Assembly: GCA_020635285.1 (NCBI GenBank)
Contig: JACKAB010000014.1
Location: 1-50,394 of the forward strand
DNA length: 50,394 nt
Direction: 5' to 3'
Origin: Ignavibacteriales bacterium
GTDB taxonomy: Bacteria; Bacteroidota; Ignavibacteria; Ignavibacteriales; Melioribacteraceae
Shown here: positions 20,943 to 29,378 of the stretch, one piece after another
How positions within the stretch are numbered: the first letter of the stretch is position 1
Layout of the letters: every line of letters begins with the position of its first letter
The notes under the pieces: generated by a model
The model's database searches: none
What the model was told of the DNA's origin: nothing
What the model saw: only the letters and a program-made list of their open reading frames with translations
Translations under genes and position numbers: made by a program

Positions 20943-21515
20943 ATGAGTTTTACGTATTTTCAATTAAATAAAGACGAAAAATTATTTCCGTATCTGAATT
21001 TATTCCCTGATATTGACAGAAGTGTTTTTCTGGCAGAAGGTGTAAAAATTGTTGGCGATGTAAAAATTGGAGCCAACTCCAGTGTGTGGTATAACTGTGT
21101 GATTCGCGGTGATGTTCATTATGTTAAAATTGGTCATGATACCAATATTCAAGACTTAAGTATGCTTCATGTTACAAATCAAAGATATCCGCTAAATATC
21201 GGCAATAAAGTTACCATAGGTCACAGTGTAAAATTACACGGCTGCACTATCCAAGATTTGAGTTTAATTGGTATTGGTGCAATAGTTTTAGATGGTGCAG
21301 TTGTAGAAACAAACTCATTTGTTGCAGCCGGTTCAGTAGTTAAACCAAATTTTATAGTCCCAAGTGGAAAATTGGTTGCAGGAGTTCCAGCAAAAATTGT
21401 AAGGGATTTAACAGAAAAAGAAATAGCTGATTTTGAAGCTTCCTCTGAACGGTATAAAAAATATTCACAAATTACAGTTGATTCGATTAAAAATAGGAGT
21501 AACATTGCTCCGTAA
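20943..21515 (+). CDS. Gamma-carbonic anhydrase family protein (hexapeptide repeat)
   Basis: 190 residues forming a left-handed beta helix with hexapeptide repeats (VGDVKIGANSSVWYNCVIRGDV, VTIGHSVKLHGCTI, LIGIGAIVLDGAVV). The three His of the trimeric metal site are visible in MLHVTN and GHSVKLHGC. YrdA/PaaY-like members of this family bind zinc or iron; only some hydrate CO2, so activity is not certain. It sits in a tight run between the S41 protease and ybeY, whose TTG start overlaps its last 11 bases. Confidence 0.87.
   Translation: MSFTYFQLNKDEKLFPYLNLFPDIDRSVFLAEGVKIVGDVKIGANSSVWYNCVIRGDVHYVKIGHDTNIQDLSMLHVTNQRYPLNIGNKVTIGHSVKLHGCTIQDLSLIGIGAIVLDGAVVETNSFVAAGSVVKPNFIVPSGKLVAGVPAKIVRDLTEKEIADFEASSERYKKYSQITVDSIKNRSNIAP
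21496..21499 (+). promoter_or_regulatory. Ribosome binding site that fixes the ybeY start
   Basis: GGAG is placed five bases before TTG 21505, inside the end of the carbonic-anhydrase-like gene. It supports this TTG over longer upstream starts that would run through the previous gene. Confidence 0.65.
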
Positions 21516-21960
21516 TTTATCAGTTACTACAAATCCAAAATTTAAAATTGATAAGAAGAATATTCACACAGTAGTTTCTAATCTAAAAAAAGAATTATCT
21601 TTTTCAATTAACTCACTTATTATAAACTTTATTTCAGCAGAAGAAATAATTCCAATTAATGTAAAATATTTAGGGCATAATTTTTCCACGGATATAATTA
21701 CCTTTAATTATTCAGGAGAAAATTATACTTTAGATGGTGAAATTTTTATATCTTTAGAAGATGCTTGTATAAATGCTAAAAATTTCAATGTTTCGCTTGA
21801 TGAAGAAATATTAAGATTGGTGATTCATGGGTTTTTACATTTGCTTGGTTTTGATGATAAGCAGAAAAAAGATAAAATAATAATGAAAGAGCAAGAAGAT
21901 TTGCTTGTAAATAAATTACAAAAACTACTATTAAAATTTATAGTTCAATATGACTGCTAA
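21505..21960 (+). CDS. ybeY: Endoribonuclease YbeY
   Basis: Single-strand endoribonuclease for rRNA maturation and 70S quality control. 151 residues from TTG 21505. The fold signature is present: VKYLGHNFSTDIITFNY and the zinc motif HGFLHLLGFDDKQKKD. The first two His are kept, but the usual third His of HGxLHLxGYDH is Asp here, so the metal site differs from E. coli YbeY; substitutions at this place occur in Bacteroidetes relatives as I recall. The gene overlaps both the preceding gene (11 bases) and the next one (11 bases). Confidence 0.88.
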   Translation: MLRNLSVTTNPKFKIDKKNIHTVVSNLKKELSFSINSLIINFISAEEIIPINVKYLGHNFSTDIITFNYSGENYTLDGEIFISLEDACINAKNFNVSLDEEILRLVIHGFLHLLGFDDKQKKDKIIMKEQEDLLVNKLQKLLLKFIVQYDC

Positions 21961-22409
21961 AATTGTTGAAGTTCTTGCTAAAATTCTGGAAGGACTTAAA
22001 GAAAATTTCTCGATAGAAGAAGTTACTAAAAAACTAAAAACGAATAAAGATTTTGATGAGCAAACGGTAAGCGCAGCTTTAGGATTAGTATTTGATAAGT
22101 TTTTAACCAACAGAATTAATTTACATAAAAACAGCGCTTCTGTTAATAAAAAGTTTTAGAATTTTAACCAGCGAAGAAACAAATATTATTGGAACCGAAA
22201 ACGGAAGATACATCCAACACTTAGTTAATGTTGGTCTGCTTGATCCAATTGATGTTGATTTAATTGCGGAACAAATGACTATGTTCCCTGATCAAAAAGT
22301 ATCTAGAGAAGATATAAATTGGATAATTCTTTTCTCACTTGTTGATTTAGATTCTGAAATACTTCCCGGAAGCAGAATTTTACTTTACTCATCAGACACA
22401 ATAAACTAA
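21950..22409 (+). CDS. DUF494/Smg-like protein (one frameshift as read)
   Basis: Small, mostly helical protein of about 152 residues after repair. The N-terminal half is MTAKIVEVLAKILEGLKENF; after a shift in the A run near 22153 the second half reads SFRILTSEETNIIG and INWIILFSLVDLDSE. This resembles the Smg/DUF494 family, which has no established function. The position directly upstream of topA fits, since smg lies beside a topoisomerase-related gene in Proteobacteria. The family call is tentative because no catalytic motif exists to confirm it. Confidence 0.58.
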
Positions 22410-22418
22410 GGAAATTTA

Positions 22419-24638
22419 ATGGCTAAGAATCTTGTTTTGGTGGAATCTCCATCAAAGGCAAAGACAATTAATAAATATTTAGGCAGAAATTACGTTGTTG
22501 AAGCTACCGTTGGTCACATCAGAAACTTACCCAAAACTAAATTAGGTATTGACGTTGAAGATGGATTTAAAGTAAGTCTATTAAATATTCGCGGCAAAGG
22601 CGATTTAATAAAAAAAATTCGTAAGCTTGCGAGTAAAGCTGAAAAAATATTTGTTGCAACTGACCCTGATCGCGAAGGAGAAGCAATTGCACAAGACGTT
22701 GTTGAAATTCTAGAAGGTAAAACAAACGCTCATATTTATAGAGTCCTTTTTAATGAAATAACAAAAACTGCTGTTAAAAAAGCAATGGAAACTCCTCTTG
22801 AGATTGATGATGCTTTAGTACAATCGCAAAGAGCAAGAAGAGTGATGGATAGAATTATTGGCTATAGTATTAGTCCTCTACTTTGGCGCTCTATTTTAGA
22901 AGCTTCGGGTAATTCACTTTCTGCAGGAAGAGTACAATCAGTTGCACTGAGATTAATTTGTGAACGAGAAGAATTGATTGACAATTTTATTCCGACCGAA
23001 TTTTGGACAATTGTTGCAGAATTTTTAACTGATAATGGCGACTCGCTTATCGTAAAACTTACAGAGCGAGAAGGGAAATCATTAAAAATTCAGCCAAAAC
23101 CAGAAATGAATGAAAGTGATTGGGAAGATTTCTTAAAGAAAAACTTTGCAATTACAAATGAAGATGATGCGGTAAAAATTTTCGAAGATATTAAAAATGC
23201 TAAAGATTTTCATATTAGTGATATCACTAAAAAGAAATCCAAACGAAATCCTTCTCCTCCATTTATTACCAGCACGTTGCAAGCTGAATCGTCTCGTAAA
23301 TTAGGCTTTAGACCTCGTAAAACGATGCGTGTTGCACAAAGCTTGTACGAAGGTCTAAAACTTGGTAAAGGAGAAGTTACAGGTCTTATAACTTATATGA
23401 GAACAGACTCAACCAGATTGAGCAATGAAATAGTTGGAACAGCCAGGGAATTTATTAAAGATACATATGGAAAAGATTATTTACCTAGCAGTGCAAGATC
23501 ATTTGTAAAGAAAAACAAAAAAAATGTGCAAGATGCACATGAAGCTATTAGACCAACTTCCTTAACTCATCCGCCTCAAGATATTAAGGAATTTTTGGAT
23601 AAAGATCAGTTTAGATTATACACATTAATTTGGCAAAGATTTCTTGCAACTCAGATGGAATCGGCCGATGTTGAATCAACAAATGTTTCTGTTAAAGCTG
23701 GAACAAATATTTTGAAAGCTTCTGGCTCTGTTATTACTTTTGATGGATTTTTAAAAGTTTATCAGGAAGATAAAGAAAATGAATCTGAAAATGGAAATGG
23801 CGATAACTCTCAGATTCCAGTAGGTTTAGAAGAAAATCAAAAATTAAAATTAGAATCAATTGATAAAAATCAACAATTCACAAAACCACCGCCTCGCTTT
23901 ACTGAAAGTACACTTATTAAAGAATTGGAAAGCAACGGAATTGGAAGACCGAGCACTTATGCTTCAATTATGGGAACTATACAAGACCGATTTTACATTG
24001 AGCAAAGTGAAAGGAAATTATTTCCAACCGATTTAGGGAAGAAAGTCAATTCAGTTTTAGTAAAGGATTTCCCTAATATTTTGGAAGTTAATTTTACGGC
24101 TAAAATGGAAGAAGAACTTGACATGGTCGCCGCTGGCGAAAATAATTATGAACAAGTTCTAAATGATTTTTATGGCCCTTTTTCTAAGCAGTTGAAATTT
24201 GTTAAAGATAATTTAGAAAAAATTATCTGCGAAAAAAAATGCGGCTCGGAAATGGAAATTAAAATTGGACGTTTTGGTAAATATTTTGCGTGCACAGCTT
24301 ATCCAGATTGTGAAAATATTAAATCAACAAATGAAATGAAAACCAGTGAACCTGAATATACTGGTGAAGAATGTCCAGAGTGTGGAAAAAGAACTCTTTA
24401 TCGAAGAGGAAGATTCGGCAAATTTATTGGTTGTGAAAATTACCCAGATTGTAATTTCACAAAACAAATTACTCTTGGAATTAAATGTCCAACGTGTAAA
24501 GAGGGTGACGTTGTTTCCCGAAGATCAAAAAGTGGAAGATTCTTTTACGGCTGCAGTAATTACCCGAATTGCGATTATGTAAGTTGGAATAAACCTAAAG
24601 AGGAAGTTGAAAGCTCTGAAAATGAGAATGATAATTAG
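22419..24638 (+). CDS. topA: DNA topoisomerase I (type IA)
   Basis: Relaxes negative supercoils. 739 residues. The TOPRIM domain at the N-terminus begins LVLVESPSKAKTINKYLG and carries the acidic DPDREGEA. The catalytic tyrosine is Tyr326 in ITYMRTDSTRLSNE. IGRPSTYASIM is also conserved. The C-terminus has three four-cysteine zinc ribbons (from CEKKCGSEM, CPECGKRTLY and CPTCKEGDVV to GCSNYPNCDYV), as in E. coli-type TopA. A GGAA precedes the ATG by six bases. A terminator-like hairpin follows. Confidence 0.97.
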   Translation: MAKNLVLVESPSKAKTINKYLGRNYVVEATVGHIRNLPKTKLGIDVEDGFKVSLLNIRGKGDLIKKIRKLASKAEKIFVATDPDREGEAIAQDVVEILEGKTNAHIYRVLFNEITKTAVKKAMETPLEIDDALVQSQRARRVMDRIIGYSISPLLWRSILEASGNSLSAGRVQSVALRLICEREELIDNFIPTEFWTIVAEFLTDNGDSLIVKLTEREGKSLKIQPKPEMNESDWEDFLKKNFAITNEDDAVKIFEDIKNAKDFHISDITKKKSKRNPSPPFITSTLQAESSRKLGFRPRKTMRVAQSLYEGLKLGKGEVTGLITYMRTDSTRLSNEIVGTAREFIKDTYGKDYLPSSARSFVKKNKKNVQDAHEAIRPTSLTHPPQDIKEFLDKDQFRLYTLIWQRFLATQMESADVESTNVSVKAGTNILKASGSVITFDGFLKVYQEDKENESENGNGDNSQIPVGLEENQKLKLESIDKNQQFTKPPPRFTESTLIKELESNGIGRPSTYASIMGTIQDRFYIEQSERKLFPTDLGKKVNSVLVKDFPNILEVNFTAKMEEELDMVAAGENNYEQVLNDFYGPFSKQLKFVKDNLEKIICEKKCGSEMEIKIGRFGKYFACTAYPDCENIKSTNEMKTSEPEYTGEECPECGKRTLYRRGRFGKFIGCENYPDCNFTKQITLGIKCPTCKEGDVVSRRSKSGRFFYGCSNYPNCDYVSWNKPKEEVESSENENDN

Positions 24639-24664
24639 AAAGTTGGAACAAAATGCTTAATGAT

Positions 24665-24721
24665 ACAGTCAATAGGTTCTAAATTATTAAAATAATTTAG
24701 GACTGTCCTTAAACAATTTTT
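24665..24721 (+). terminator. Probable terminator after topA
   Basis: ACAGTC (24665-24670) pairs with GACTGT (24701-24706) and CTAAATTATT (24679-24688) pairs with AATAATTTAG (24691-24700) around a two-base loop, with an eight-base bulge on the left arm. A five-T run lies at 24717-24721. The loop is tight and the T run is distant, so strength is uncertain. Confidence 0.45.
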
Positions 24722-24761
24722 GTTAATCTGTAACCAAAATTCAAATGCCTAAATATTTTAT

Positions 24762-25652
24762 ATGAGCGAAAATAACATTAATCAATATATTAAACATTTT
24801 CTCTCGAACCTTTCTGCAATTAAAAGGGTTTCAGATCATACTTCTATCTCATACCAAAATGATTTAAGGCAATTCACATTATTTTTGGAAGAAAAGAAAA
24901 TATCGAATATTAATTCAATTTCAGAAAAAACGATTAGATTATTTATCCTAAAGCTTAACGAAAATAATCTAAGTAGGACTTCCATTTCTAGAAAATTGTC
25001 AGTTCTTAGAGGATTTTTTAATTATTTAATCCAGAATGAATTTACTAAATCAAATCCACTTGAAAATATTAAAAATCCTAAACTTCAAAGAAAATTGCCT
25101 GAAATAATTACGCTTGATTCTTATCTAAAAATTCTTAAATTATTAGGTGAGGAAGAAAAAGATAGTAGAAATAACCAATTAATCTTCGAATTATTATATG
25201 GTTGTGCTTTAAGAGTATCAGAACTTTGCAATTTAAATTATGGAGATATTGATCTGAACCGCAAATCTATTAGGGTAGTTGGCAAAGGTAATAAAACTAG
25301 ATTAGTCCCATTAGGTGAAAAATCCCAACAAATATTATTAAATTATATTTCCTCAAGAGTTTCTATTAATCAAAATGATCCTTTAATCTTAACTTCGAGT
25401 AATAAAAGAATCTATCCAAAATATGTCGATCGGCTGGTAAAAAAATATTTTTCAAAAGTAAGTGATATTGCAAAAAAGAGTCCCCACATTTTGAGACATA
25501 CAGCTGCAACACATATGCTTGATAATGGGGCTGATTTAATTGGAGTTAAAGAAATATTAGGTCATGAAAATTTGTCAACCACACAAATTTATACTCATGT
25601 AAGTGTGGAAAGATTAAAACAAGCATATAAAAACGCTCATCCAAAATCATAA
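24762..25652 (+). CDS. xerD: Tyrosine recombinase XerC/XerD
   Basis: Site-specific recombinase for chromosome dimer resolution at dif. 296 residues, the usual Xer length. The N-terminal SAM-like core-binding domain is followed by the catalytic domain: Arg151 (GCALRVSEL), a Lys near 175 (GKGNKTRLVPLG), His242 and Arg245 (HILRHTAATHML), His268 (LGHENLSTTQIY) and Tyr277, a complete RKHRHY set. XerC versus XerD cannot be settled without a tree. It is followed ten bases later by hpf and then hprK. Confidence 0.86.
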   Translation: MSENNINQYIKHFLSNLSAIKRVSDHTSISYQNDLRQFTLFLEEKKISNINSISEKTIRLFILKLNENNLSRTSISRKLSVLRGFFNYLIQNEFTKSNPLENIKNPKLQRKLPEIITLDSYLKILKLLGEEEKDSRNNQLIFELLYGCALRVSELCNLNYGDIDLNRKSIRVVGKGNKTRLVPLGEKSQQILLNYISSRVSINQNDPLILTSSNKRIYPKYVDRLVKKYFSKVSDIAKKSPHILRHTAATHMLDNGADLIGVKEILGHENLSTTQIYTHVSVERLKQAYKNAHPKS

Positions 25653-25662
25653 GGAGTTTTTT

Positions 25663-25965
25663 ATGAATGTACAAATAACATCCCGAAAATTTAAAGCAAA
25701 AGATGGTTTGAAAGCAGAGATTACAGAACAATTGAAATCTCTCGAAAAATTTAATGACGATATAATAGATGCTAATGTTATTTTAAGTTATACTCATTTA
25801 AAAGATAGTATTAAAACCGTTGAAATAAATTTGAACATACCTGGCAAAACTCTTACTGCTACTGAAACAGCTGAAGAATATGTCATAGCACTTCCTAAAA
25901 CTATTTCTAAATTGCAAAAGCAATTAAAAACATTAAAATCAAAAAGAATAGCAAAAACGCGCTAG
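25663..25965 (+). CDS. hpf: Ribosome hibernation-promoting factor, short form
   Basis: Binds the small ribosomal subunit in stationary phase and blocks tRNA/mRNA sites. 100 residues: only the N-terminal ribosome-binding domain (MNVQITSRKFKAKDGLKAEI and VEINLNIPGKTLTATET) and a basic tail, without the C-terminal dimerisation domain of long HPF. GGAG stands 10 bases before the ATG. The stop TAG overlaps the GTG of hprK by one base, so translation is likely coupled. Confidence 0.85.
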   Translation: MNVQITSRKFKAKDGLKAEITEQLKSLEKFNDDIIDANVILSYTHLKDSIKTVEINLNIPGKTLTATETAEEYVIALPKTISKLQKQLKTLKSKRIAKTR

Positions 25966-26975
25966 TGAATATTTCTAATAAAAATATCTTTCGTAAAGAA
26001 AGTATTACGGTTGAGTTCTTTTATGAAAAGACTAAAGGTCGTTTTAATATTGAGCTTATAAATAAAGAAGTAGATTTAAACAGACCAATTATGGATCAGA
26101 ATTTACACAGACCTGGCTTAGCTTTAGCCGGGTTTGTTGATCTTTTTTCTTATAAAAGAATACAGATTGTTGGCAATACTGAAGTTCAGTATATGAAAAA
26201 ACTTTCCGCTGAAAAGAAAAAAGAAACCGCTGAAAAACTTTTTGGATTTGATATTCCATGCATAATTTTCACCAATTACAATAAACCTGACCCAATCATC
26301 ATTAAATTAGCAACCAAGTTTAATATCCCGGTATTTATTTCTGGGTTAACAACCACAAAACTTTCCTATTTAGTTAGTGATTTTCTAGATGATCAATTTG
26401 CTCCTAGTCTGTCTGTTCACGGTTCCTTTACCGATGTTTATGGAATTGGAATGTTGATTATTGGTAAATCGGGAATAGGGAAAAGTGAAGTTGCACTCGA
26501 TTTAATTGAGAGAGGTCACAGACTTGTTGCTGATGATGTTGTGATATTAACTAAAAAAGGTGAAGGAATTATTATGGGTTCCGGCACTGATTTGGTTAAG
26601 CATTTCATGGAAATAAGAGGAATCGGTATTCTGGACGTGAGAAGTATGTTCGGAATAAGAGCAATTCGTTTTCAAAAGAGATTAGAAGTGATAATTGAGC
26701 TGGAAGTTTGGGATAGTGACAGCGAGTATACAAGGACTGGTTTAGATACAACTACAAAGAGTATAATGGATGTTGATATTCAGTATATTAAAATACCCAT
26801 AGTAACGGGTAAAAATATTACTGTTATTTGCGAGGTTATTGCCTTAAATTACGTGCTTAAACATTACGGTTATGATGCTGCAGAAGTTTTAAATAAGAGA
26901 TTAAGAACAAAAATTAATTCTAAAAATAATGATACAAACAGATCTGTAGATTATTTTGAACATGATTTTGAGTGA
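25965..26975 (+). CDS. hprK: HPr kinase/phosphorylase
   Basis: Bifunctional kinase/phosphorylase acting on the regulatory Ser of HPr-like proteins. 336 residues from GTG 25965. The N-terminal domain is less conserved; the P-loop is GKSGIGKSEVALDLI, followed by GHRLVADDVV, and the signature EIRGIGILDVRSMFGI plus the capping loop KRLEVIIELEVWD. Outside Firmicutes this enzyme is common in bacteria that lack a full sugar PTS, and no PTS gene is near, so its partner and target here are unknown. Confidence 0.92.
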   Translation: MNISNKNIFRKESITVEFFYEKTKGRFNIELINKEVDLNRPIMDQNLHRPGLALAGFVDLFSYKRIQIVGNTEVQYMKKLSAEKKKETAEKLFGFDIPCIIFTNYNKPDPIIIKLATKFNIPVFISGLTTTKLSYLVSDFLDDQFAPSLSVHGSFTDVYGIGMLIIGKSGIGKSEVALDLIERGHRLVADDVVILTKKGEGIIMGSGTDLVKHFMEIRGIGILDVRSMFGIRAIRFQKRLEVIIELEVWDSDSEYTRTGLDTTTKSIMDVDIQYIKIPIVTGKNITVICEVIALNYVLKHYGYDAAEVLNKRLRTKINSKNNDTNRSVDYFEHDFE

Positions 26976-27067
26976 GTAAATTATGACCTATATTTTAATT
27001 GTAGTATTTAAAACATAAGTCTTGCTTAAAATTTAGTCTTTTTGTATCTTCCGAACCGAAAATAGAA

Positions 27068-28018
27068 ATGAAGAGTATGAAGAAAAACATTTATTATTAT
27101 TCGCAGAAAAAATTACAATATATAGAAATTAAGAAGTTCTATTCTAAGTTTTTATCCATTGTAGCTATTTCTTCAATTGTTGCAGCTGGTTTAATTTTTG
27201 GCGGTTATATTTTTATAACAAATTTAATTTATCCAGATAGAGATTATGATAAATTAATGGCTGAAAATAAGACTATAAAAACAAAGTTTATCGAAGTAGC
27301 AAATCAAGTAAGATCATTAGGACAAGTTATTGATGAGTTGAGAAACAAGGATAATGAATTAAGACTATCGGTTAATCTCAAACCACAATCTGATGAAGAA
27401 AAAAGTATAGGAATTGGTGGTTATACATTTAAGGAAATAATTCCTTCAAATGTTACCGACATAAAGACATTATTAAATGATGTAGATTATTCGCTAGATA
27501 TTCTAAAATCTAAAGTTATAGTTGCAGAAAATAATTATTCTGAAATTGAAAGTACTCTAAAAAGTAACTTAAAATTATTTAATTCTATTCCAGCTATCAA
27601 TCCAACTAACGGTCCAATAGGTGATAGATTTGGTATGAGATTACATCCAATCTTAAAAATTAGACGGATGCATACTGGTGTGGATATCGTTGTCGATACT
27701 GGAACTGATGTTAGTGCGCCAGGGGATGCAAAAGTCATTTTTGCCGGAAGAAAAGGCGGATATGGAAATGTAGTTGAGTTAGATCATGGATTTGGTTATC
27801 AAACTTTGTATGCTCATTTATCAGCAATAAAAGTTAAAAATGGGCAAAAGGTTAAAAGAGGTGATTTATTAGGATTATCAGGCAGCTCTGGTGAACTTGC
27901 AACCGGACCACATCTGCATTATGAATTATCGCATAACGGAATTAATCTAAATCCTGAAAACTTTATATTTAGTGATATAAAAGCATTTGATTTAGTATCA
28001 GAACAAGGTTCAAAGTAG
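27068..28018 (+). CDS. M23 family (LytM-type) peptidase, membrane anchored
   Basis: Cell-wall endopeptidase or amidase activator. 316 residues: a short cytoplasmic N-terminus, one transmembrane segment (FLSIVAISSIVAAGLIFGGYIFI), a coiled-coil-like region (about residues 60-105), then the LytM domain. The zinc residues are present: MHTGVDI (HxxxD) and GPHLHYEL (HxH), so it is probably an active peptidase, unlike EnvC/NlpD-type degenerate proteins. The start is ATG 27068; ATG 27077 is possible. It is followed 13 bases later by a small acidic gene and then holB. Confidence 0.88.
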   Translation: MKSMKKNIYYYSQKKLQYIEIKKFYSKFLSIVAISSIVAAGLIFGGYIFITNLIYPDRDYDKLMAENKTIKTKFIEVANQVRSLGQVIDELRNKDNELRLSVNLKPQSDEEKSIGIGGYTFKEIIPSNVTDIKTLLNDVDYSLDILKSKVIVAENNYSEIESTLKSNLKLFNSIPAINPTNGPIGDRFGMRLHPILKIRRMHTGVDIVVDTGTDVSAPGDAKVIFAGRKGGYGNVVELDHGFGYQTLYAHLSAIKVKNGQKVKRGDLLGLSGSSGELATGPHLHYELSHNGINLNPENFIFSDIKAFDLVSEQGSK

Positions 28019-28031
28019 GAGTATTATAATA

Positions 28032-28259
28032 ATGATTTGGACTATCGAATTAGCATCATATTTAACTGATGCTCCATGGCCTGCAACAAAGGAAGAATTA
28101 ATAGAATATGCAGATAGGATTGGCAGCCCATTTGAAGTTATTGAAAATCTCAATGAATTAGAAGACGATGATGAATTGTATGAGAGCATTGAAGATATTT
28201 GGCCGGATTATCCGACCGATGAAGATTTCTTTTATTTTGATGATGATGAATATAGCTAG
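28032..28259 (+). CDS. DUF2795 small acidic protein
   Basis: 75 residues, very rich in Asp and Glu (the C-terminal 35 residues include many, e.g. DDDELYESIEDIWPDYP). The start MIWTIELASYLTDAPWPATKEELIEYADR matches the DUF2795 pattern that I recognise from Bacteroidetes. Family function is not known. It lies between the M23 peptidase and holB with gaps of 13 and 19 bases, so it is probably cotranscribed. There is no signal peptide or membrane segment. Confidence 0.72.
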   Translation: MIWTIELASYLTDAPWPATKEELIEYADRIGSPFEVIENLNELEDDDELYESIEDIWPDYPTDEDFFYFDDDEYS

Positions 28260-28278
28260 AACTATATAAGAAAATTAA

Positions 28279-29376
28279 ATGCATGAAATATTTGCAGATG
28301 TTAAAGGTCAATCGTCTGCCTTAGATATACTTTCCAAAATTTATTCTTCTAAAAGAATTCCAAATGCATTATTATTTTCTGGTAATGAAGGGATTGGAAA
28401 ACATTTTACTGCGATTCAATTTCTAAAACTTTTAAATGGAAATACTGCTTCCGTAAATCTAAAAATTTCTAAACTTTCCGAACCTTACATTAAGCTAATC
28501 ACACCGCTGCCACGCGGTAAAAATGAAACTAATTCAGATTTACCTTTTGATAAATTGACTTCAGATATGGCTGAAGAAATCAATGAGCAATATCATTTAA
28601 AATCTGAAAATCCATACCATCAAATAAACATTAAGAATGCGAATAATATTAAAATTAATAGCATAAGAGAAATTAATAAAATTGTATCCCTAAATTTTGA
28701 TGAAATATTATATCGTGGAATTATCATAAGTGATGCTCATAAAATGAGTATTGAAGCTCAGAATGCTTTCCTTAAAAATTTAGAAGAACCGCCAGAAGGA
28801 ATCATTTATATTTTAATTTCAAGTCAACCCGATAATCTTCTCACAACAATTAAATCAAGATGCTGGACAGTTAATTTTTCTCCACTAGCAGAAAATGATA
28901 TTGCAGAGATACTTAACAAATATTTTAAGTATTCTTCAGATTCCATAAATGAAATATTACCATTTGCATATGGTTCAGTAACAAATGCAATATTTTTATT
29001 AGAAAATAATTTTGAAAAATATTTACATAAAACAATTATAATTCTAAGATATTCTCTGGCTAGAAAATATTTTACTGCTACAAAGGAATTTTCAGAATTA
29101 TTAGAAAGCAATGCTGCATTGGTCTTTAACATGATAGTCGATTTAATAATTATGTGGTTTAATGACACTTTAAAAATGAAACATGGTAATTCTGATATAA
29201 AATTTTCTTCATATAAAGATACATTAGAAAAATTTAATCAAAAGTTTGATGAAGTTGATATTAGCAGAACTGTCGCAAGGTTAGTCGAAATTAGAAATTC
29301 CTCTGAGAGGAATGTTTACTTGAATCTTACAATGATGAATGTTATATTTGAAGTAGCATCTATTGGAATGAAATAA
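28279..29376 (+). CDS. holB: DNA polymerase III delta-prime subunit (clamp loader)
   Basis: AAA-type protein of the replicative clamp loader. 365 residues. It has a Walker A-like GNEGIGKH, a Walker B-region FLKNLEEPPEG with sensor-1-like ILISSQPDNLLTTIKSRC, and a helical collar C-terminus. The zinc-binding cysteines of many delta-prime and gamma proteins are absent. The central ALKNAFLK-type stretch (AQNAFLKNLEEPP) is diagnostic. Followed three bases later by ricT, an order also seen in Firmicutes (holB-yaaT), which supports the assignment. Confidence 0.87.
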   Translation: MHEIFADVKGQSSALDILSKIYSSKRIPNALLFSGNEGIGKHFTAIQFLKLLNGNTASVNLKISKLSEPYIKLITPLPRGKNETNSDLPFDKLTSDMAEEINEQYHLKSENPYHQINIKNANNIKINSIREINKIVSLNFDEILYRGIIISDAHKMSIEAQNAFLKNLEEPPEGIIYILISSQPDNLLTTIKSRCWTVNFSPLAENDIAEILNKYFKYSSDSINEILPFAYGSVTNAIFLLENNFEKYLHKTIIILRYSLARKYFTATKEFSELLESNAALVFNMIVDLIIMWFNDTLKMKHGNSDIKFSSYKDTLEKFNQKFDEVDISRTVARLVEIRNSSERNVYLNLTMMNVIFEVASIGMK

Positions 29377-29378
29377 AT

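Noticed and set aside
24762..25652. The complete Xer gene as an integrase of a mobile element
   Set aside because: Standard Xer length, housekeeping neighbours on both sides and no tRNA or attachment repeat nearby.
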